A DNA stretch of 64,000 nt from Alkalibacterium sp. 20 (GTDB lineage: Bacteria; Bacillota; Bacilli; Lactobacillales; Carnobacteriaceae_A): positions 1 through 64,000 of the forward strand of contig NZ_LSRN01000001.1 of the NCBI RefSeq assembly GCF_001885615.1, given 5' to 3'. Of the stretch, positions 17,321 through 25,803 are shown piece by piece. Both the position numbers and the translations under genes were made by a program. The notes below the pieces were generated by a model. That model was given only the letters and a program-made list of their open reading frames with translations, searched no databases and was not told the origin of the DNA. The first letter of the stretch is position 1. Every line of letters begins with the position of its first letter.

Positions 17321-17671
17321 TCAGTCTTCGTACGGATTGATCCAGTATTGTTCTTCTTCAACCAGTTTTTTCAGCAGCTCGAGTTCTTCCTCAGATGCTT
17401 TTTCGGTGGTGGTTATTAAATTATCCACTCGTTCAGGAGAGAGGCCCAGCATTTTCTCGAGTTCTTCTTGAGTAAGTATGCGTTGGTTGATGTAGTTTTC
17501 AATTCTGGCCGTATAAATGATCGATTCGATTTCTCGGTCTGACAAGTCTTCGTCTACAGAGAATTCCAGTTTCAATAGCTCTCTAAGAGAAGATATTTCT
17601 AAAAGTACACCAATACCTCTGGCAAAACCTTTTATCTGGCTCATAATGAAGTCATGATCTTCTATCGTCAT
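17321..17671 (-). CDS. Hypothetical protein, 116 aa, acidic and helical
   Basis: Starts at ATG 17671, 8 nt after AAAGGAG; a GTG nine bases earlier overlaps the ribosome binding site. The protein is soluble, strongly acidic and predicted helical, with no membrane segment. One stretch (ILTQEELEKMLGLSPERVDN) resembles a helix-turn-helix but lacks other support. I do not recognise the family. It stands alone between the hairpin array and a bidirectional terminator. Confidence 0.6.
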   Translation of the reverse strand: MTIEDHDFIMSQIKGFARGIGVLLEISSLRELLKLEFSVDEDLSDREIESIIYTARIENYINQRILTQEELEKMLGLSPERVDNLITTTEKASEEELELLKKLVEEEQYWINPYED

Positions 17672-17723
17672 TTCACTCACTCCTTTACTTTCACTATATC
17701 ATAACGGACTGTTTCGTTACGTA

Positions 17724-17772
17724 AAAAAGACTGAAAAGGGAAGGGAATACTTCCATACTTTTCAGTCTTTTT
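17724..17772 (-). terminator. Intrinsic terminator after the SHOCT gene
   Basis: 15-bp perfect stem AAAAAGACTGAAAAG / CTTTTCAGTCTTTTT (17724-17738, 17758-17772); the T tract works in both directions. Confidence 0.85.
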
Positions 17773-17782
17773 CTAAAAAACA

Positions 17783-18007
17783 TTAGCTTAAGTTTTTCTT
17801 TTTCCTCAAATATTCTTCTTCTGATATATTTCCTCTAGCATATTCTTCATCTAAAATATCTAAAGCTGATTTTTTCTGTGAAGGGTAGCTATTGTTTTCA
17901 GAGGTTTTGTTAAACAGTAAATACATAACAATTATTATGAGTATAATTCCGAATATTCCACCAAACATCATAAAGCTAAATCCTCCTCCATACATCCAAT
18001 GATACAT
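17783..18007 (-). CDS. Small membrane protein with C-terminal SHOCT domain
   Basis: 74 aa. Aromatic/glycine-rich start (MYHWMYGGGFSFMMFGG), one membrane span of about 20 residues (about 18-34), then a C-terminal SHOCT module (ALDILDEEYARGNISEEEYLRKKKNL). SHOCT is a short domain found at protein ends, thought to mediate oligomerisation; the specific role is unknown. The start has AAGGGGG upstream. It is monocistronic with its own terminator. Confidence 0.85.
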   Translation of the reverse strand: MYHWMYGGGFSFMMFGGIFGIILIIIVMYLLFNKTSENNSYPSQKKSALDILDEEYARGNISEEEYLRKKKNLS

Positions 18008-18203
18008 TGTAAGTCCCCCTTGTCGTTCTATCCTATTAGTATGATAAACTGAAGATATGTAGATTTTATGGAGAGAGACTGTATTTGAAGATTTCCAAAA
18101 AATAGGTCTGTACTAAAATGAATGGCATAAGAATAACAAAAAATAGCCGGTAGTTGAGATATACTTTAAAGCGTCTAAAAATCCAGTAAGGGAGGTAACA
18201 GTC

Positions 18204-18377
18204 ATGGCGACAAAAGAATTTCATTACCGTAAAGGTGATCGTGAGATGAATGTGAGTATCGAATACCGCATGCCCACCAGACAGGAATTTTTAAGCATTT
18301 CAGGAATAATCAGTCTGCTTTCCGGAGTGTTTTTTTTAGTGAAAGCATTAATACTGGATGATAAGTCACTTGACTAA
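18204..18377 (+). CDS. 57-aa small protein with C-terminal membrane segment
   Basis: ATG 18204 after a strong ribosome binding site (GGGAGG, 18189-18194) and followed directly by a terminator hairpin, which together make this short frame believable. The first 30 residues are charged (MATKEFHYRKGDREMNVSIE); then a hydrophobic stretch (about residues 32-50, ISGIISLLSGVFFLVKALI) suggests a C-tail-anchored protein. No family is recognised. Confidence 0.65.
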   Translation: MATKEFHYRKGDREMNVSIEYRMPTRQEFLSISGIISLLSGVFFLVKALILDDKSLD

Positions 18378-18391
18378 GATAGATACCGAAG

Positions 18392-18422
18392 AAAAAAAGC
18401 ATGAGCTGATCGTGCTTTTTTC
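18392..18422 (+). terminator. Terminator after the 57-aa gene
   Basis: Stem AAAAAAGCATGA / TCGTGCTTTTTT (one G-T pair), T-rich tail, 15 bases after the stop codon. Confidence 0.8.
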
Positions 18423-18579
18423 TATTTTATGTAAAATCTAGAAAGAGCATATTTAAAAATGAATGGATCCGAGACACCCTTACGTTTAAAAGTTAAGAAA
18501 GTAAAGTTCTTTATATTATTAAAGTGGTTTGTTTTTAAGTTGATACATAGAGAAAAAAACCTCTGTAAAGAAAAAACAC

Positions 18580-18608
18580 TTGACGAGCTATTCATTACAT
18601 GATAAGCT
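18580..18608 (+). promoter_or_regulatory. Candidate promoter for rpsP-khpA-rimM-trmD
   Basis: TTGACG (18580-18585), 17-base spacer, TAAGCT (18603-18608). The 97 bases to the rpsP start form an AT-rich leader with the strong AGGAGGTG ribosome binding site. Confidence 0.5.
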
Positions 18609-18705
18609 TACTATCGTGAGTTTGAAAGAGAACTAAACTCAAGAAAAAGGTTCTTTAAATTAAAAGAATGTCTTAATTATCTTATTAACAGGAGGTGCAA
18701 GTATA

Positions 18706-18978
18706 ATGGCAGTAAAAATCCGCATGAAACGTATGGGTTCTAAAAGAAATCCTTTTTACCGTTTGGTTGTAGCTGATTCTCGTGCTCCACGTGATGGTCG
18801 TATTATTGAACAAGTTGGAACTTACAACCCTGTATCAAAACCAGCAGAAGTTAAAGTTGACGAAGAACTCGTTATGAAATGGTTAAGAGATGGCGCAAAA
18901 CCATCAGATACAGTTAAAAACTTATTATCACAAAAAGGAATCATCAAACGATTCCACGATGAGAAATATAGCAAATAA
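18706..18978 (+). CDS. rpsP: 30S ribosomal protein S16
   Basis: 90-aa ribosomal protein of the 30S body, needed for small-subunit assembly. The sequence begins [20 protein letters not shown] with [12 protein letters not shown] and GTYNPV, diagnostic of bS16. AGGAGGTGCAAG precedes ATG 18706. Codon use is biased as in highly expressed genes. It heads the rpsP-khpA-rimM-trmD group. Confidence 0.98.
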   Translation: MAVKIRMKRMGSKRNPFYRLVVADSRAPRDGRIIEQVGTYNPVSKPAEVKVDEELVMKWLRDGAKPSDTVKNLLSQKGIIKRFHDEKYSK

Positions 18979-19089
18979 TTGTTCGAATTAAATGAGTCAC
19001 TTGAGAAGAAAAGAATGGATAGTTAAGTATTGACTGTTCCAGTCTTTTCTTCATTCTATATAGAGAGCATTTAAAAAAAGGATGGTATT

Positions 19090-19335
19090 ATGACTGATAC
19101 AGATATGAGAGATTTAATCAGAACCATTGTCGAACCATTAGTAAGTCATCCTGAAGACATTAAATTGGATTTAAAAGACACAGATGACTTTCACGAATAT
19201 TTGTTGTCTGTTCATTCGGATGATGTCGGTCGTGTTATTGGCAAACGTGGACGCATTGCGAAAGCGATAAGATCCATCGTTTACAGTATCCAGTTCGACG
19301 GTACTAAGCGTGTCCGATTAACGATTGTTGATTAA
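19090..19335 (+). CDS. khpA: KH-domain RNA-binding protein KhpA (YlqC)
   Basis: 81-aa RNA chaperone-like protein with a single KH domain; the GxxG loop is seen in GRVIGKRGRIAKAIR. In Gram-positive bacteria KhpA pairs with KhpB (Jag/EloR) and affects cell elongation and small-RNA function. It lies between rpsP and rimM, as in most Firmicutes. ATG 19090 follows AAAAGGATGG. A loose hairpin (GAAGAAAAGA/TCTTTTCTTC, 19005-19052) lies between rpsP and this gene and may moderate read-through. Confidence 0.95.
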   Translation: MTDTDMRDLIRTIVEPLVSHPEDIKLDLKDTDDFHEYLLSVHSDDVGRVIGKRGRIAKAIRSIVYSIQFDGTKRVRLTIVD

Positions 19336-19353
19336 TCAACTGAACAGAAAACC

Positions 19354-19386
19354 GGGGATGGCTCTTTGAGTTCATCCTTTTTTTGT
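19354..19386 (+). terminator. Weak terminator/attenuator between khpA and rimM
   Basis: GGATGGCTC pairs imperfectly with GAGTTCATCC and is followed by seven T. It probably lowers expression of rimM-trmD relative to rpsP. Confidence 0.45.
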
Positions 19387-19416
19387 ATCAATATTGAAAA
19401 AAGGAAGGATGCAGTT

Positions 19417-19929
19417 ATGGAATATTATGACATAGGTAAAGTGGTCAATACACATGGTATTAAAGGTGAAGTGCGCGTGATTTCAAGCACCACAAATCCC
19501 CAAGAGCGTTACTTTAAAGGGGCGACTCTGACCTGGTTTGGTGAAGATGGCGGGAGTGAAGAATTAACCGTCCTCACACACCGTAAACATAAAAACTTTG
19601 ATCTGGTCGTTTTTGAAGGCTATGACAATGTCAATTATGTTGAAAAATTTGTCGGCGGGACCTTGCGAGTAAGTGAAGACTTGTTGCTTGAGTTGCCTGA
19701 TAACGAATTCTATATTCATGAAGTCATTGGCAGCAAAGTCATTATTGAAGAATCAGGTGAGGAAATAGGCACAATAAAAGAAATTTTATCTCCTGGAGCC
19801 AATGATGTATGGGTCGTATCAAGACCAAACAAGAAAGATTTACTGCTTCCATACATCGAGTCAGTTATTTTGGACGTGGATATTGAAAACCAATTGGTGA
19901 AAGTACACATCATGGAAGGGTTAGACTAA
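19417..19929 (+). CDS. rimM: Ribosome maturation factor RimM
   Basis: 170-aa 16S rRNA processing factor that binds S19 and helps 30S head maturation. It begins [21 protein letters not shown], the typical RimM N-terminal barrel, and the C-terminal half has the PRC-barrel motif [10 protein letters not shown] with [13 protein letters not shown] 19417 follows AAGGAAGGA; upstream in-frame codons lie in the attenuator region and are not used. The stop overlaps the trmD start (TAATGA). Confidence 0.96.
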   Translation: MEYYDIGKVVNTHGIKGEVRVISSTTNPQERYFKGATLTWFGEDGGSEELTVLTHRKHKNFDLVVFEGYDNVNYVEKFVGGTLRVSEDLLLELPDNEFYIHEVIGSKVIIEESGEEIGTIKEILSPGANDVWVVSRPNKKDLLLPYIESVILDVDIENQLVKVHIMEGLD

Positions 19930-20669
19930 TGATAATAGATGTTGTCACACTCTTTCCTGAAATGTTTGACGGACCGCTTGGTTATTCCATTGTTAAGCGT
20001 GCGATCGAAAAAGATATCGTCGAAGTCAACCGCGTGAATTTCAGACAGTTCGGTAAAGGTAAACACCAGCGGGTTGATGATACGCCTTACGGTGGCGGAG
20101 CCGGCATGTTACTTAAACCGGAACCATTATTTGATGCCGTAGATTCGATCAACGAACGTGAGCCCGAGACGAAAAAACGTGTCATTCTGATGGATCCAGC
20201 CGGTAAACCCTTCAACCAGGCAATGGCAAAAGAATTCTCAGAAGAAGAGCATCTGGTGTTCCTGTGTGGGCATTACGAAGGCTATGACGAACGGATTCGT
20301 TCCATGGTGACTGATGAGGTCTCCTTGGGCGATTATGTCCTGACAGGCGGGGAATTGGCCGCTATGGTGATGATCGATGCTACCGTACGCTTATTACCAG
20401 AAGTCTTGGGTAACGCTGATTCAGCCCAAACCGATTCACACTCCAGCGGCTTGCTGGAACACCCGCACTATACGCGTCCGGTGGAATACAAGGGAATGAA
20501 GGTTCCTGACGTATTGATGAATGGCAATCACGGCTTGATTGCCGAATGGCGCCATAAGGAATCTCTTAAACGCACGTTTGAAAGACGACCGGATATGCTG
20601 GCATCTTATGATTTATCTGATCAGGATAAAAAGCTTATCGCAGAGTGGAAAGCAGAAGAGCTGGAGTAA
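19929..20669 (+). CDS. trmD: tRNA (guanine-N1)-methyltransferase TrmD
   Basis: 246-aa SPOUT methyltransferase making m1G37 in tRNAs to prevent +1 frameshifting. It has the N-terminal [13 protein letters not shown], the substrate loop [13 protein letters not shown], the knot motif [12 protein letters not shown] with [13 protein letters not shown], and the C-terminal HPHYTRP. It overlaps rimM by one base (the shared A of TAATG), consistent with translational coupling. Confidence 0.97.
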   Translation: MIIDVVTLFPEMFDGPLGYSIVKRAIEKDIVEVNRVNFRQFGKGKHQRVDDTPYGGGAGMLLKPEPLFDAVDSINEREPETKKRVILMDPAGKPFNQAMAKEFSEEEHLVFLCGHYEGYDERIRSMVTDEVSLGDYVLTGGELAAMVMIDATVRLLPEVLGNADSAQTDSHSSGLLEHPHYTRPVEYKGMKVPDVLMNGNHGLIAEWRHKESLKRTFERRPDMLASYDLSDQDKKLIAEWKAEELE

Positions 20670-20739
20670 ATATGAGTCCGTTTCAACCGAAACAGGTGAC
20701 AGAAATAAAGGGGTTTTTAAAGAAAACAAGTAAAATACC

Positions 20740-20768
20740 TTTACACCCATATTGTTGTATGGTAAAGT
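20740..20768 (+). promoter_or_regulatory. Promoter of rplS
   Basis: TTTACA (20740-20745), exactly 17 bases, TAAAGT (20763-20768). It lies right before the leader structure, so rplS has its own transcription start. Confidence 0.6.
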
Positions 20769-20777
20769 TAATAATTG

Positions 20778-20838
20778 AGTGGACAACCACTTTATTTTCG
20801 CAATATTCCGCTGGGACTTGCTCTTTATGAGTGTTGCG
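20778..20838 (+). ncRNA. Putative ribosomal protein L19 leader
   Basis: Structured 5' leader between the promoter and the rplS ribosome binding site: a small hairpin AGTGG/CCACT (778-782, 787-791) and a closing stem CGCAAT/GTTGCG (799-804 with 833-838) around an internal TGGGACTTGC region. L19 leaders with autoregulatory function are known in low-GC Gram-positives. The assignment rests on position and pairing, not on a covariance search. Confidence 0.5.
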
Positions 20839-20855
20839 CGAGAGGAGATGTAAAA

Positions 20856-21212
20856 ATGAACAAATTAATCGATGAAATCACAAAAGAACAATTGCGTACT
20901 GACTTACCGGACTTCCGTCCAGGAGACAACGTTACAGTGCATGCACGTATCGTTGAGGGTGAACGTGAACGTATTCAGCTTTTTGAAGGCGTGGTAATCA
21001 GCCGTCGTGGAGAAGGAATCAGCGAAATGTACACTGTTCGTAAAATTTCTTACGGCGTTGGTGTTGAACGTACTTTCCCAGTACATTCACCTCGTGTTGC
21101 AAAAATTGAAGTTACTCGTCAAGGACGTGTACGTCGTGCTAAATTGTACTACTTACGTAACTTACGTGGTAAAGCTGCTCGTATTCCAGAGCGTATCCGT
21201 AAAATCAAATAG
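20856..21212 (+). CDS. rplS: 50S ribosomal protein L19
   Basis: 118-aa ribosomal protein at the 30S-50S interface. It contains [26 protein letters not shown] and the basic C-terminal [20 protein letters not shown]. It starts at ATG 20856 after AGAGGAGATG; longer readings upstream run through the leader RNA and are not used. A terminator follows closely. Confidence 0.98.
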   Translation: MNKLIDEITKEQLRTDLPDFRPGDNVTVHARIVEGERERIQLFEGVVISRRGEGISEMYTVRKISYGVGVERTFPVHSPRVAKIEVTRQGRVRRAKLYYLRNLRGKAARIPERIRKIK

Positions 21213-21223
21213 TCATAATATTG

Positions 21224-21260
21224 AAAAACCGTATTCTTTTATTAGAATATGGTTTTTTTT
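21224..21260 (+). terminator. Intrinsic terminator after rplS
   Basis: Stem 21224-21237 with 21244-21257 (AAAAACC.TATTCT, one G-T pair), ending in eight T. A second perfect 9-bp hairpin (GACTGAGAG/CTCTCAGTC, 21292-21313) follows without a T run. Confidence 0.85.
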
Positions 21261-21364
21261 ATGCAAAAATTTCAGAAGTGATACTATAGACGACTGAGAG
21301 TGATCTCTCAGTCATCCTTCTTGAAAATCTCTTAGTTCTGTGCGGGCTCACTGAAAATCATATT

Positions 21365-21490
21365 TTGAGTTGCCCTTATATCGAGGATATAGTGGCTAGT
21401 CGAATCGTTATCAGCACTTGAGTTGCTATTATAAGACGATATAGCGGGAACTCAAATGGCTACCAGCGTTTGAGTTATTATTATAGTATG
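21365..21490. repeat. Degenerate periodic repeat array B (52-53 bp units)
   Basis: TTGAGTT recurs at 21365, 21418 and 21470. Units share TTGAGTTGC-CTTATAT or -TATTATA, then a GATATAG block. The second unit folds: TTGAGTTGCTAT pairs with ATAGC..AACTCAA (21418-21456). The period matches the arrays at 16.9 and 44.1 kb, although the stem sequence differs. Confidence 0.6.
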
Positions 21491-21715
21491 TTAGTAACAA
21501 CAATAGGTGGCGAAGAGAGCTCTTCGCTTACCAAATTTCAAAAAAATCATGCTTACAGTTTAAACAAACAATACTTATCACCACATCCAATTCTCTATGA
21601 CAAATAAAATGAAAGAGAATCCTTTCAGAAGTCTATATTTAGTAAGCGTTTTATGATATAATTATTTTTGTGTGAAACACAGACACGATACTATACTTAT
21701 TGGGGGATTTATATT

Positions 21716-22201
21716 ATGAGCGTAATCACAGATAAATTTAGTCACTTAGCACAAGACAGAAAGATTCAATTTAAAACTAAAGAGCTGGACACACCTATCC
21801 ATAAAAAAGATGGTGAAACCGTTACACAAAAACAAATCGTTTTCCAAACAGCTTTACGTGTGAACAAAGAGAAAGCTGTCGCATGTGGTGTCATTCTTCA
21901 TGATTCAGAACAACCACGTGTGAACTACCAAATTACTTACAATAAAATTGGTCAGGTAACTGATCGTAATAAAATGCCACAAATCACTTCCGAATTAAAT
22001 GAAATCAACGCTATGCGTTCAGGCTACTACCGTTTCGTTATTTCAGGAGACGGCGAAATCGTCATGCGTCACTTAGGTATCACCGGCGAAGACGTAAGCC
22101 CAATGATGGACGTCTTTGTTTACGGCGGACGTATTTTAAAAGCATTACTTCCTGAACTTGAAAGAATCGATGGTATTGACGTCTCTCAAGCTAAAACCTA
22201 A
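21716..22201 (+). CDS. Hypothetical protein, 161 aa
   Basis: Soluble protein starting MSVITDKFSHLAQ at ATG 21716 after GGGGGA; the longer in-frame TTG/GTG region upstream has no ribosome binding site. The composition is balanced, with alternating strand-like segments (VNYQITYNKIGQV, YYRFVISGDGEIVMRH) and a C-terminal helix (GRILKALLPELERIDG). The layout is reminiscent of YbjN-like folds, but I see no diagnostic motif, so I leave it unnamed. The OsmC-family gene begins 16 bases downstream and is probably co-transcribed. Confidence 0.8.
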   Translation: MSVITDKFSHLAQDRKIQFKTKELDTPIHKKDGETVTQKQIVFQTALRVNKEKAVACGVILHDSEQPRVNYQITYNKIGQVTDRNKMPQITSELNEINAMRSGYYRFVISGDGEIVMRHLGITGEDVSPMMDVFVYGGRILKALLPELERIDGIDVSQAKT

Positions 22202-22217
22202 GAAACGAGGGTGACTC

Positions 22218-22640
22218 GTGGAAAAGTATTTATTTGAAGCAACCGTTCATAACAACGATGGTGTGGAAGGTACAGCATACGTGGAAGGCGATAATCGCCT
22301 TTCCGTCACTGTATCGAGCCCGACGAGCGATAAGCCGGGGACCAATCCGGAAGAATTATTTGGACTATCTCTCACGACCTGTTTGAATGCCACTATACAG
22401 GCATTACTTAAAGCGCGCGGTATGGACAATAAAAGCAAAGTAACTGCTAAAGTTCAACTGCAGCGTGAAGACAATGGTGTGGGTTACTACTTTCAGATAT
22501 ACATCTTTGCGGCAATTGAAGGGTTGGATCTAAACCGTGCCAACGATATCGTGCAGTCAGCCGATAAACGTTGTCCGGTGGCTAAACTCACTCAGAATGC
22601 ATCCACCATCGAGCTTGAAACCGTTCCTTATGAAAAATAA
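22218..22640 (+). CDS. OsmC/Ohr-family peroxiredoxin-like protein
   Basis: 140-aa thiol peroxidase candidate acting on organic hydroperoxides in the cytoplasm. The two conserved cysteines of the family are present: one in LSLTTCLNATIQALL (about residue 55) at the start of the long central helix, the other in DKRCPVAKL (about 118). GTG 22218 follows GAGGGTGA. Ohr and OsmC subgroups cannot be separated with certainty here; the CPVAKL site is closest to Ohr-type CPxS. A strong terminator follows. Confidence 0.88.
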   Translation: MEKYLFEATVHNNDGVEGTAYVEGDNRLSVTVSSPTSDKPGTNPEELFGLSLTTCLNATIQALLKARGMDNKSKVTAKVQLQREDNGVGYYFQIYIFAAIEGLDLNRANDIVQSADKRCPVAKLTQNASTIELETVPYEK

Positions 22641-22643
22641 GCT

Positions 22644-22680
22644 AAAGACACTGTAGAATCAATCTACAGTGTCTTTTTTC
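22644..22680 (+). terminator. Intrinsic terminator after the OsmC gene
   Basis: 14-bp perfect stem AAAGACACTGTAGA/TCTACAGTGTCTTT with a 5-base loop and further T. Confidence 0.92.
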
Positions 22681-22788
22681 AACTATATATAGCTTAATTC
22701 AGTTATTCGTCTTTAAATGGTTGAAACTTGATAATCAACTCTTTTTGGTTTATATTTAGAATGCACAGATTGAGAGGAGTGGAATGAA

Positions 22789-23496
22789 ATGGTAACCGAA
22801 TCAAAAGTAGCTTTGATTGCAGATATTATTGCTTCTAAAAAAATGAAAGAACGCGCACAGACGCAACAGATCCTGTCAGATATATTGGAAGTCATGAATA
22901 AGCGGTTTTCAGAGCAGCTTGAATCACACCTGACCATTACCTTGGGCGATGAATTCCAGGGAATCGTTAAAGATCTGAAAACAGCCTTTTTACTTATCGA
23001 TTTGATCACACTGGAACTCCAGCTCAAGACTCACCAGCACCTTGGCGAAGAGATATCTTTGCGGTGGGGCATTGGTGTAGGGGAGTTGACCACTCCAATC
23101 AAGAATAAAGAAGTGAGCATCGGTACGGACGGACCCGCTTACTGGTTTGCTAGAGAAGCCATTGAATCGGTGCATGAAGACGACGATTACGGCCTGCTCA
23201 ACGAAAAGATAAAACTGAATCAGTCAGATGATCTTTTTTATAACAGTATCATCCGTCTTCAGAACACGATTCGCAATCAGTGGACTTCCACGCAAAAAGA
23301 AACGGTGTATCATGTGTTGAAGGCCAGCGCTTATGAAGACGTGAATAACCAGCGGGTCACAGATGCCTTACAGGAAGGTCTTGGCAAGGTATTCAGTCCA
23401 CAGACCATCAGTAAACGCATCATCTCTACTCAAATCAAGCAGTACATCCAGTCCCGCCAACTTTTGGCCGACAAAATAGAAGAGGGGAGAGTCTGA
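22789..23496 (+). CDS. SatD-family protein
   Basis: 235 aa; begins with VALIADIIASKKMKER, followed by ITLGDEFQGI, the hallmark N-terminal pattern of the SatD family, named for a gene in the Streptococcus mutans sat secretion/acid-tolerance locus. The biochemical role is unknown. The GDEFQG segment resembles nucleotide-cyclase-like loops, and the C-terminal third (TVYHVLKASAYEDVNNQRV) looks like a winged-helix or ParB-like recognition region. ATG 22789 has GAGAGGAGTGG upstream. The DUF3307 membrane protein starts one base after its stop, and the two families often occur together. Confidence 0.82.
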   Translation: MVTESKVALIADIIASKKMKERAQTQQILSDILEVMNKRFSEQLESHLTITLGDEFQGIVKDLKTAFLLIDLITLELQLKTHQHLGEEISLRWGIGVGELTTPIKNKEVSIGTDGPAYWFAREAIESVHEDDDYGLLNEKIKLNQSDDLFYNSIIRLQNTIRNQWTSTQKETVYHVLKASAYEDVNNQRVTDALQEGLGKVFSPQTISKRIISTQIKQYIQSRQLLADKIEEGRV

Positions 23497-23497
23497 T

Positions 23498-24502
23498 ATG
23501 ATTATTGAAAGTCTTGTTGCCCATCTCATCGGGTATTTCTATTTCCAGCCGACGCAAAGTAATGAAGCGAGTGACCGGAAGGCAATTGTTCAACCCTTTC
23601 ACTATCTATGGGGCGTAGTGTTTACCACATTCGTCATAATCGGACTGAACGACTTCACTAGTGACTTTTTGATGAATTGGCTGGTGATGGTATTCGGTTT
23701 AATGGTCGGGTACATCTTTTATGAAAACAAGCTCAAACGGGGCATCACTTTCTTTTTAAACAGCAATCTAAATGCAGAACATTCGCTTCACCTGTTTTAT
23801 AACAAGAATCGGTCTATTGTTGAGTTTGTCGTGCATCAGATGATCTATTTACTGTGGATCCTGATACTGAATGCCTTAGTTGATATGGCTTTTCATCCAC
23901 TTATTTTAATCGGCATGGTTTTTGTGTTTTTTATACTGCTACTCGGCAGTCTGTTCGCCTTAAACAGCAGTCAGCACCTCTCACGTTATCAAGGGAGTGA
24001 GTTCTTGAAACAGGCAAGCACCTATCTTGTATTGAGTGGGATCACCTTGGTCATCCTGCAGCTGGCTCTGGAAGCATTGGCTGTCGTTCAGGGTTCTGAC
24101 TTACCGCTAAGTGCATTCGTTGTGCAGACATCGTATGCCGTCCTGATTCGGTTATCACTCGTCTTGCTGCTGCTGATGAAGCCGACCAATTTAATTATTC
24201 GGGCGATCAGTTCCAAATATGATCCAAAAATAGCCACAACGATAGCCGCGCATTCCGAACAGGATTCTGGCTTTAAAGGGGCTGGTGCCATGATCGGCAA
24301 TCTGGAACGCCTGCTCATTTTGCTGTCGTTTTTCTTTGGCAGTCTGTTATCCGTCGTCGCTATATTATCCATCAAGGCTTTTGCGCGTTACAAACTCATC
24401 ACCGAAGACCCTTACTTTTCAGAGTACTTCGTGATCGGAACGATGCTCAGTGTCCTGATCACGTTTGCGTGTTATGCCTTGCTCGTTTTGATGCTCATTT
24501 AA
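23498..24502 (+). CDS. DUF3307-like integral membrane protein
   Basis: 334 aa with about nine hydrophobic segments. The first helix region (ESLVAHLIGYFYFQP) has the His- and Gln-containing pattern LxAHLIGDFxxQ typical of DUF3307, although here the usual Asp is Tyr. It starts one base after the SatD stop and is thus almost certainly co-translated. Function is unknown; the coupling suggests SatD is the cytoplasmic partner of this membrane protein. A cytoplasmic loop of about 35 residues (about 230-265: ISSKYDPKIATTIAAHSEQD) with His and Asp residues lies before the last three spans. Confidence 0.78.
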   Translation: MIIESLVAHLIGYFYFQPTQSNEASDRKAIVQPFHYLWGVVFTTFVIIGLNDFTSDFLMNWLVMVFGLMVGYIFYENKLKRGITFFLNSNLNAEHSLHLFYNKNRSIVEFVVHQMIYLLWILILNALVDMAFHPLILIGMVFVFFILLLGSLFALNSSQHLSRYQGSEFLKQASTYLVLSGITLVILQLALEALAVVQGSDLPLSAFVVQTSYAVLIRLSLVLLLLMKPTNLIIRAISSKYDPKIATTIAAHSEQDSGFKGAGAMIGNLERLLILLSFFFGSLLSVVAILSIKAFARYKLITEDPYFSEYFVIGTMLSVLITFACYALLVLMLI

Positions 24503-24580
24503 ATTGATGAGAGGGACGAGTTTTTATAAATCACAGACCTTAATTATTAACTGAAACTTTAAATACGAGGAGCTGAAAAG

Positions 24581-25765
24581 ATGGCAAAAGATATGGAAAA
24601 ATTTCAAAGAATGGTGCAGAAATTCCTTAATGAACACGGCGATGAATTCGATTCACCCGTGGAAGCCGTCGGTTTTTTCACCAGAATGTATAACGAAGAA
24701 ATCAAGGGTGGAAAAAACTTTGTTCAGTCAGAAACGAAAGAAACACGTTCAATGGATAAACTAGAAGAGGCGCAATCGGTCAACTCTCTGAAACGCATGA
24801 AGCAATTGATCGAGGAAGCCATCGGAATCTGGCCGGAAAACTGGGACGCTCACAGCATGCTGATCGATTATTCGCCGGCAGCAGACATGAGTGAGATTAT
24901 CGAACAGTATAAATTTCTGGAAAAACGGGCGCATAAAGACTGGCATAAGAATACCGAAAGAGGCGGCTACCTTCACCTAGAAGAACGTCCTTACTTGAGA
25001 ATCAAGGCCAAACTCGGTTTTCTTTATATGGAAGCCGGTATGCTTGATCACGCACTTGATCATCTCCTGGAGTTATACAAGATAGATGAATCGGATGCTT
25101 TAGGCACACGTTATAAAATCATGTCACTTTATTTGCATAAATTTGACTGGAAACAGGCCTGGCGTTTTTATTCAAAAGTCGAAGGAGCCGACGAAGACGA
25201 TCAGTTGCTGATCTTGATTATTATCATGGCTGTATTAACAGACCACACGGATTTAGCCAAGAACTTACTGGAGAAATTGATTGCCGTTAATGCTGATGTA
25301 GAAAAACTTTTTTTAGAAAACATGTGGCCGATCGAAGATTTTTATGATGATGAACTAAATCTAACAGAATCCTATCAACCTTATTCCTACCAAAGTTTGC
25401 TTATCACTTTGCAGGATATCCTCTATGTTATTATTGAAAACGAGTATCTCTTTAAATGGTTGAAACGTGAAACACTTAAACTTCTGCCTAATGAACGAAA
25501 AGCAACATTTAGTCATCAGCCTTTTTCTGGTTATATTGATCCTTTTGAAAGTAATGGAGAGGACATCTTTTTTGCAATGCGGAAAGACGCTTCAAATCCT
25601 TTACGTAGTTTAAGCTACGAACGAGCAGGAATCTTTTATAACAACGATTTAACCACCTATGAAGACTTCGCTGAGTTAAGTGAAAAAGAGGTTCTTAAAC
25701 TTAAAGGAATCGGACCCGTAACGATCAAGGAACTGAAAGCAAGCGGTGTGACGTTCAAAAAATAA
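24581..25765 (+). CDS. TPR-like helical repeat protein with C-terminal helix-hairpin-helix
   Basis: 394-aa soluble protein. The N-terminal 60 residues (MEKFQRMVQKFLNEHGDEF) precede an alpha-helical superhelix (about 70-290) resembling the tetratricopeptide-like ST7 repeats: GFLYMEAGMLDHALDHLLELY and LYLHKFDWKQAWRFYSKVEG. The last 40 residues (YEDFAELSEKEVLKLKGIGP plus VTIKELKASG) are a helix-hairpin-helix of the type found in RNA polymerase alpha C-terminal domains and SAM-like DNA-binding modules. So it is probably a scaffold that also contacts nucleic acid or polymerase. ATG 24581 follows GAGGAGC. I know no experimentally characterised protein with this combination. Confidence 0.72.
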   Translation: MAKDMEKFQRMVQKFLNEHGDEFDSPVEAVGFFTRMYNEEIKGGKNFVQSETKETRSMDKLEEAQSVNSLKRMKQLIEEAIGIWPENWDAHSMLIDYSPAADMSEIIEQYKFLEKRAHKDWHKNTERGGYLHLEERPYLRIKAKLGFLYMEAGMLDHALDHLLELYKIDESDALGTRYKIMSLYLHKFDWKQAWRFYSKVEGADEDDQLLILIIIMAVLTDHTDLAKNLLEKLIAVNADVEKLFLENMWPIEDFYDDELNLTESYQPYSYQSLLITLQDILYVIIENEYLFKWLKRETLKLLPNERKATFSHQPFSGYIDPFESNGEDIFFAMRKDASNPLRSLSYERAGIFYNNDLTTYEDFAELSEKEVLKLKGIGPVTIKELKASGVTFKK

Positions 25766-25803
25766 GTATTCAATTAATAGAATTTAGTTGTTTTAGCTTA
25801 AAA

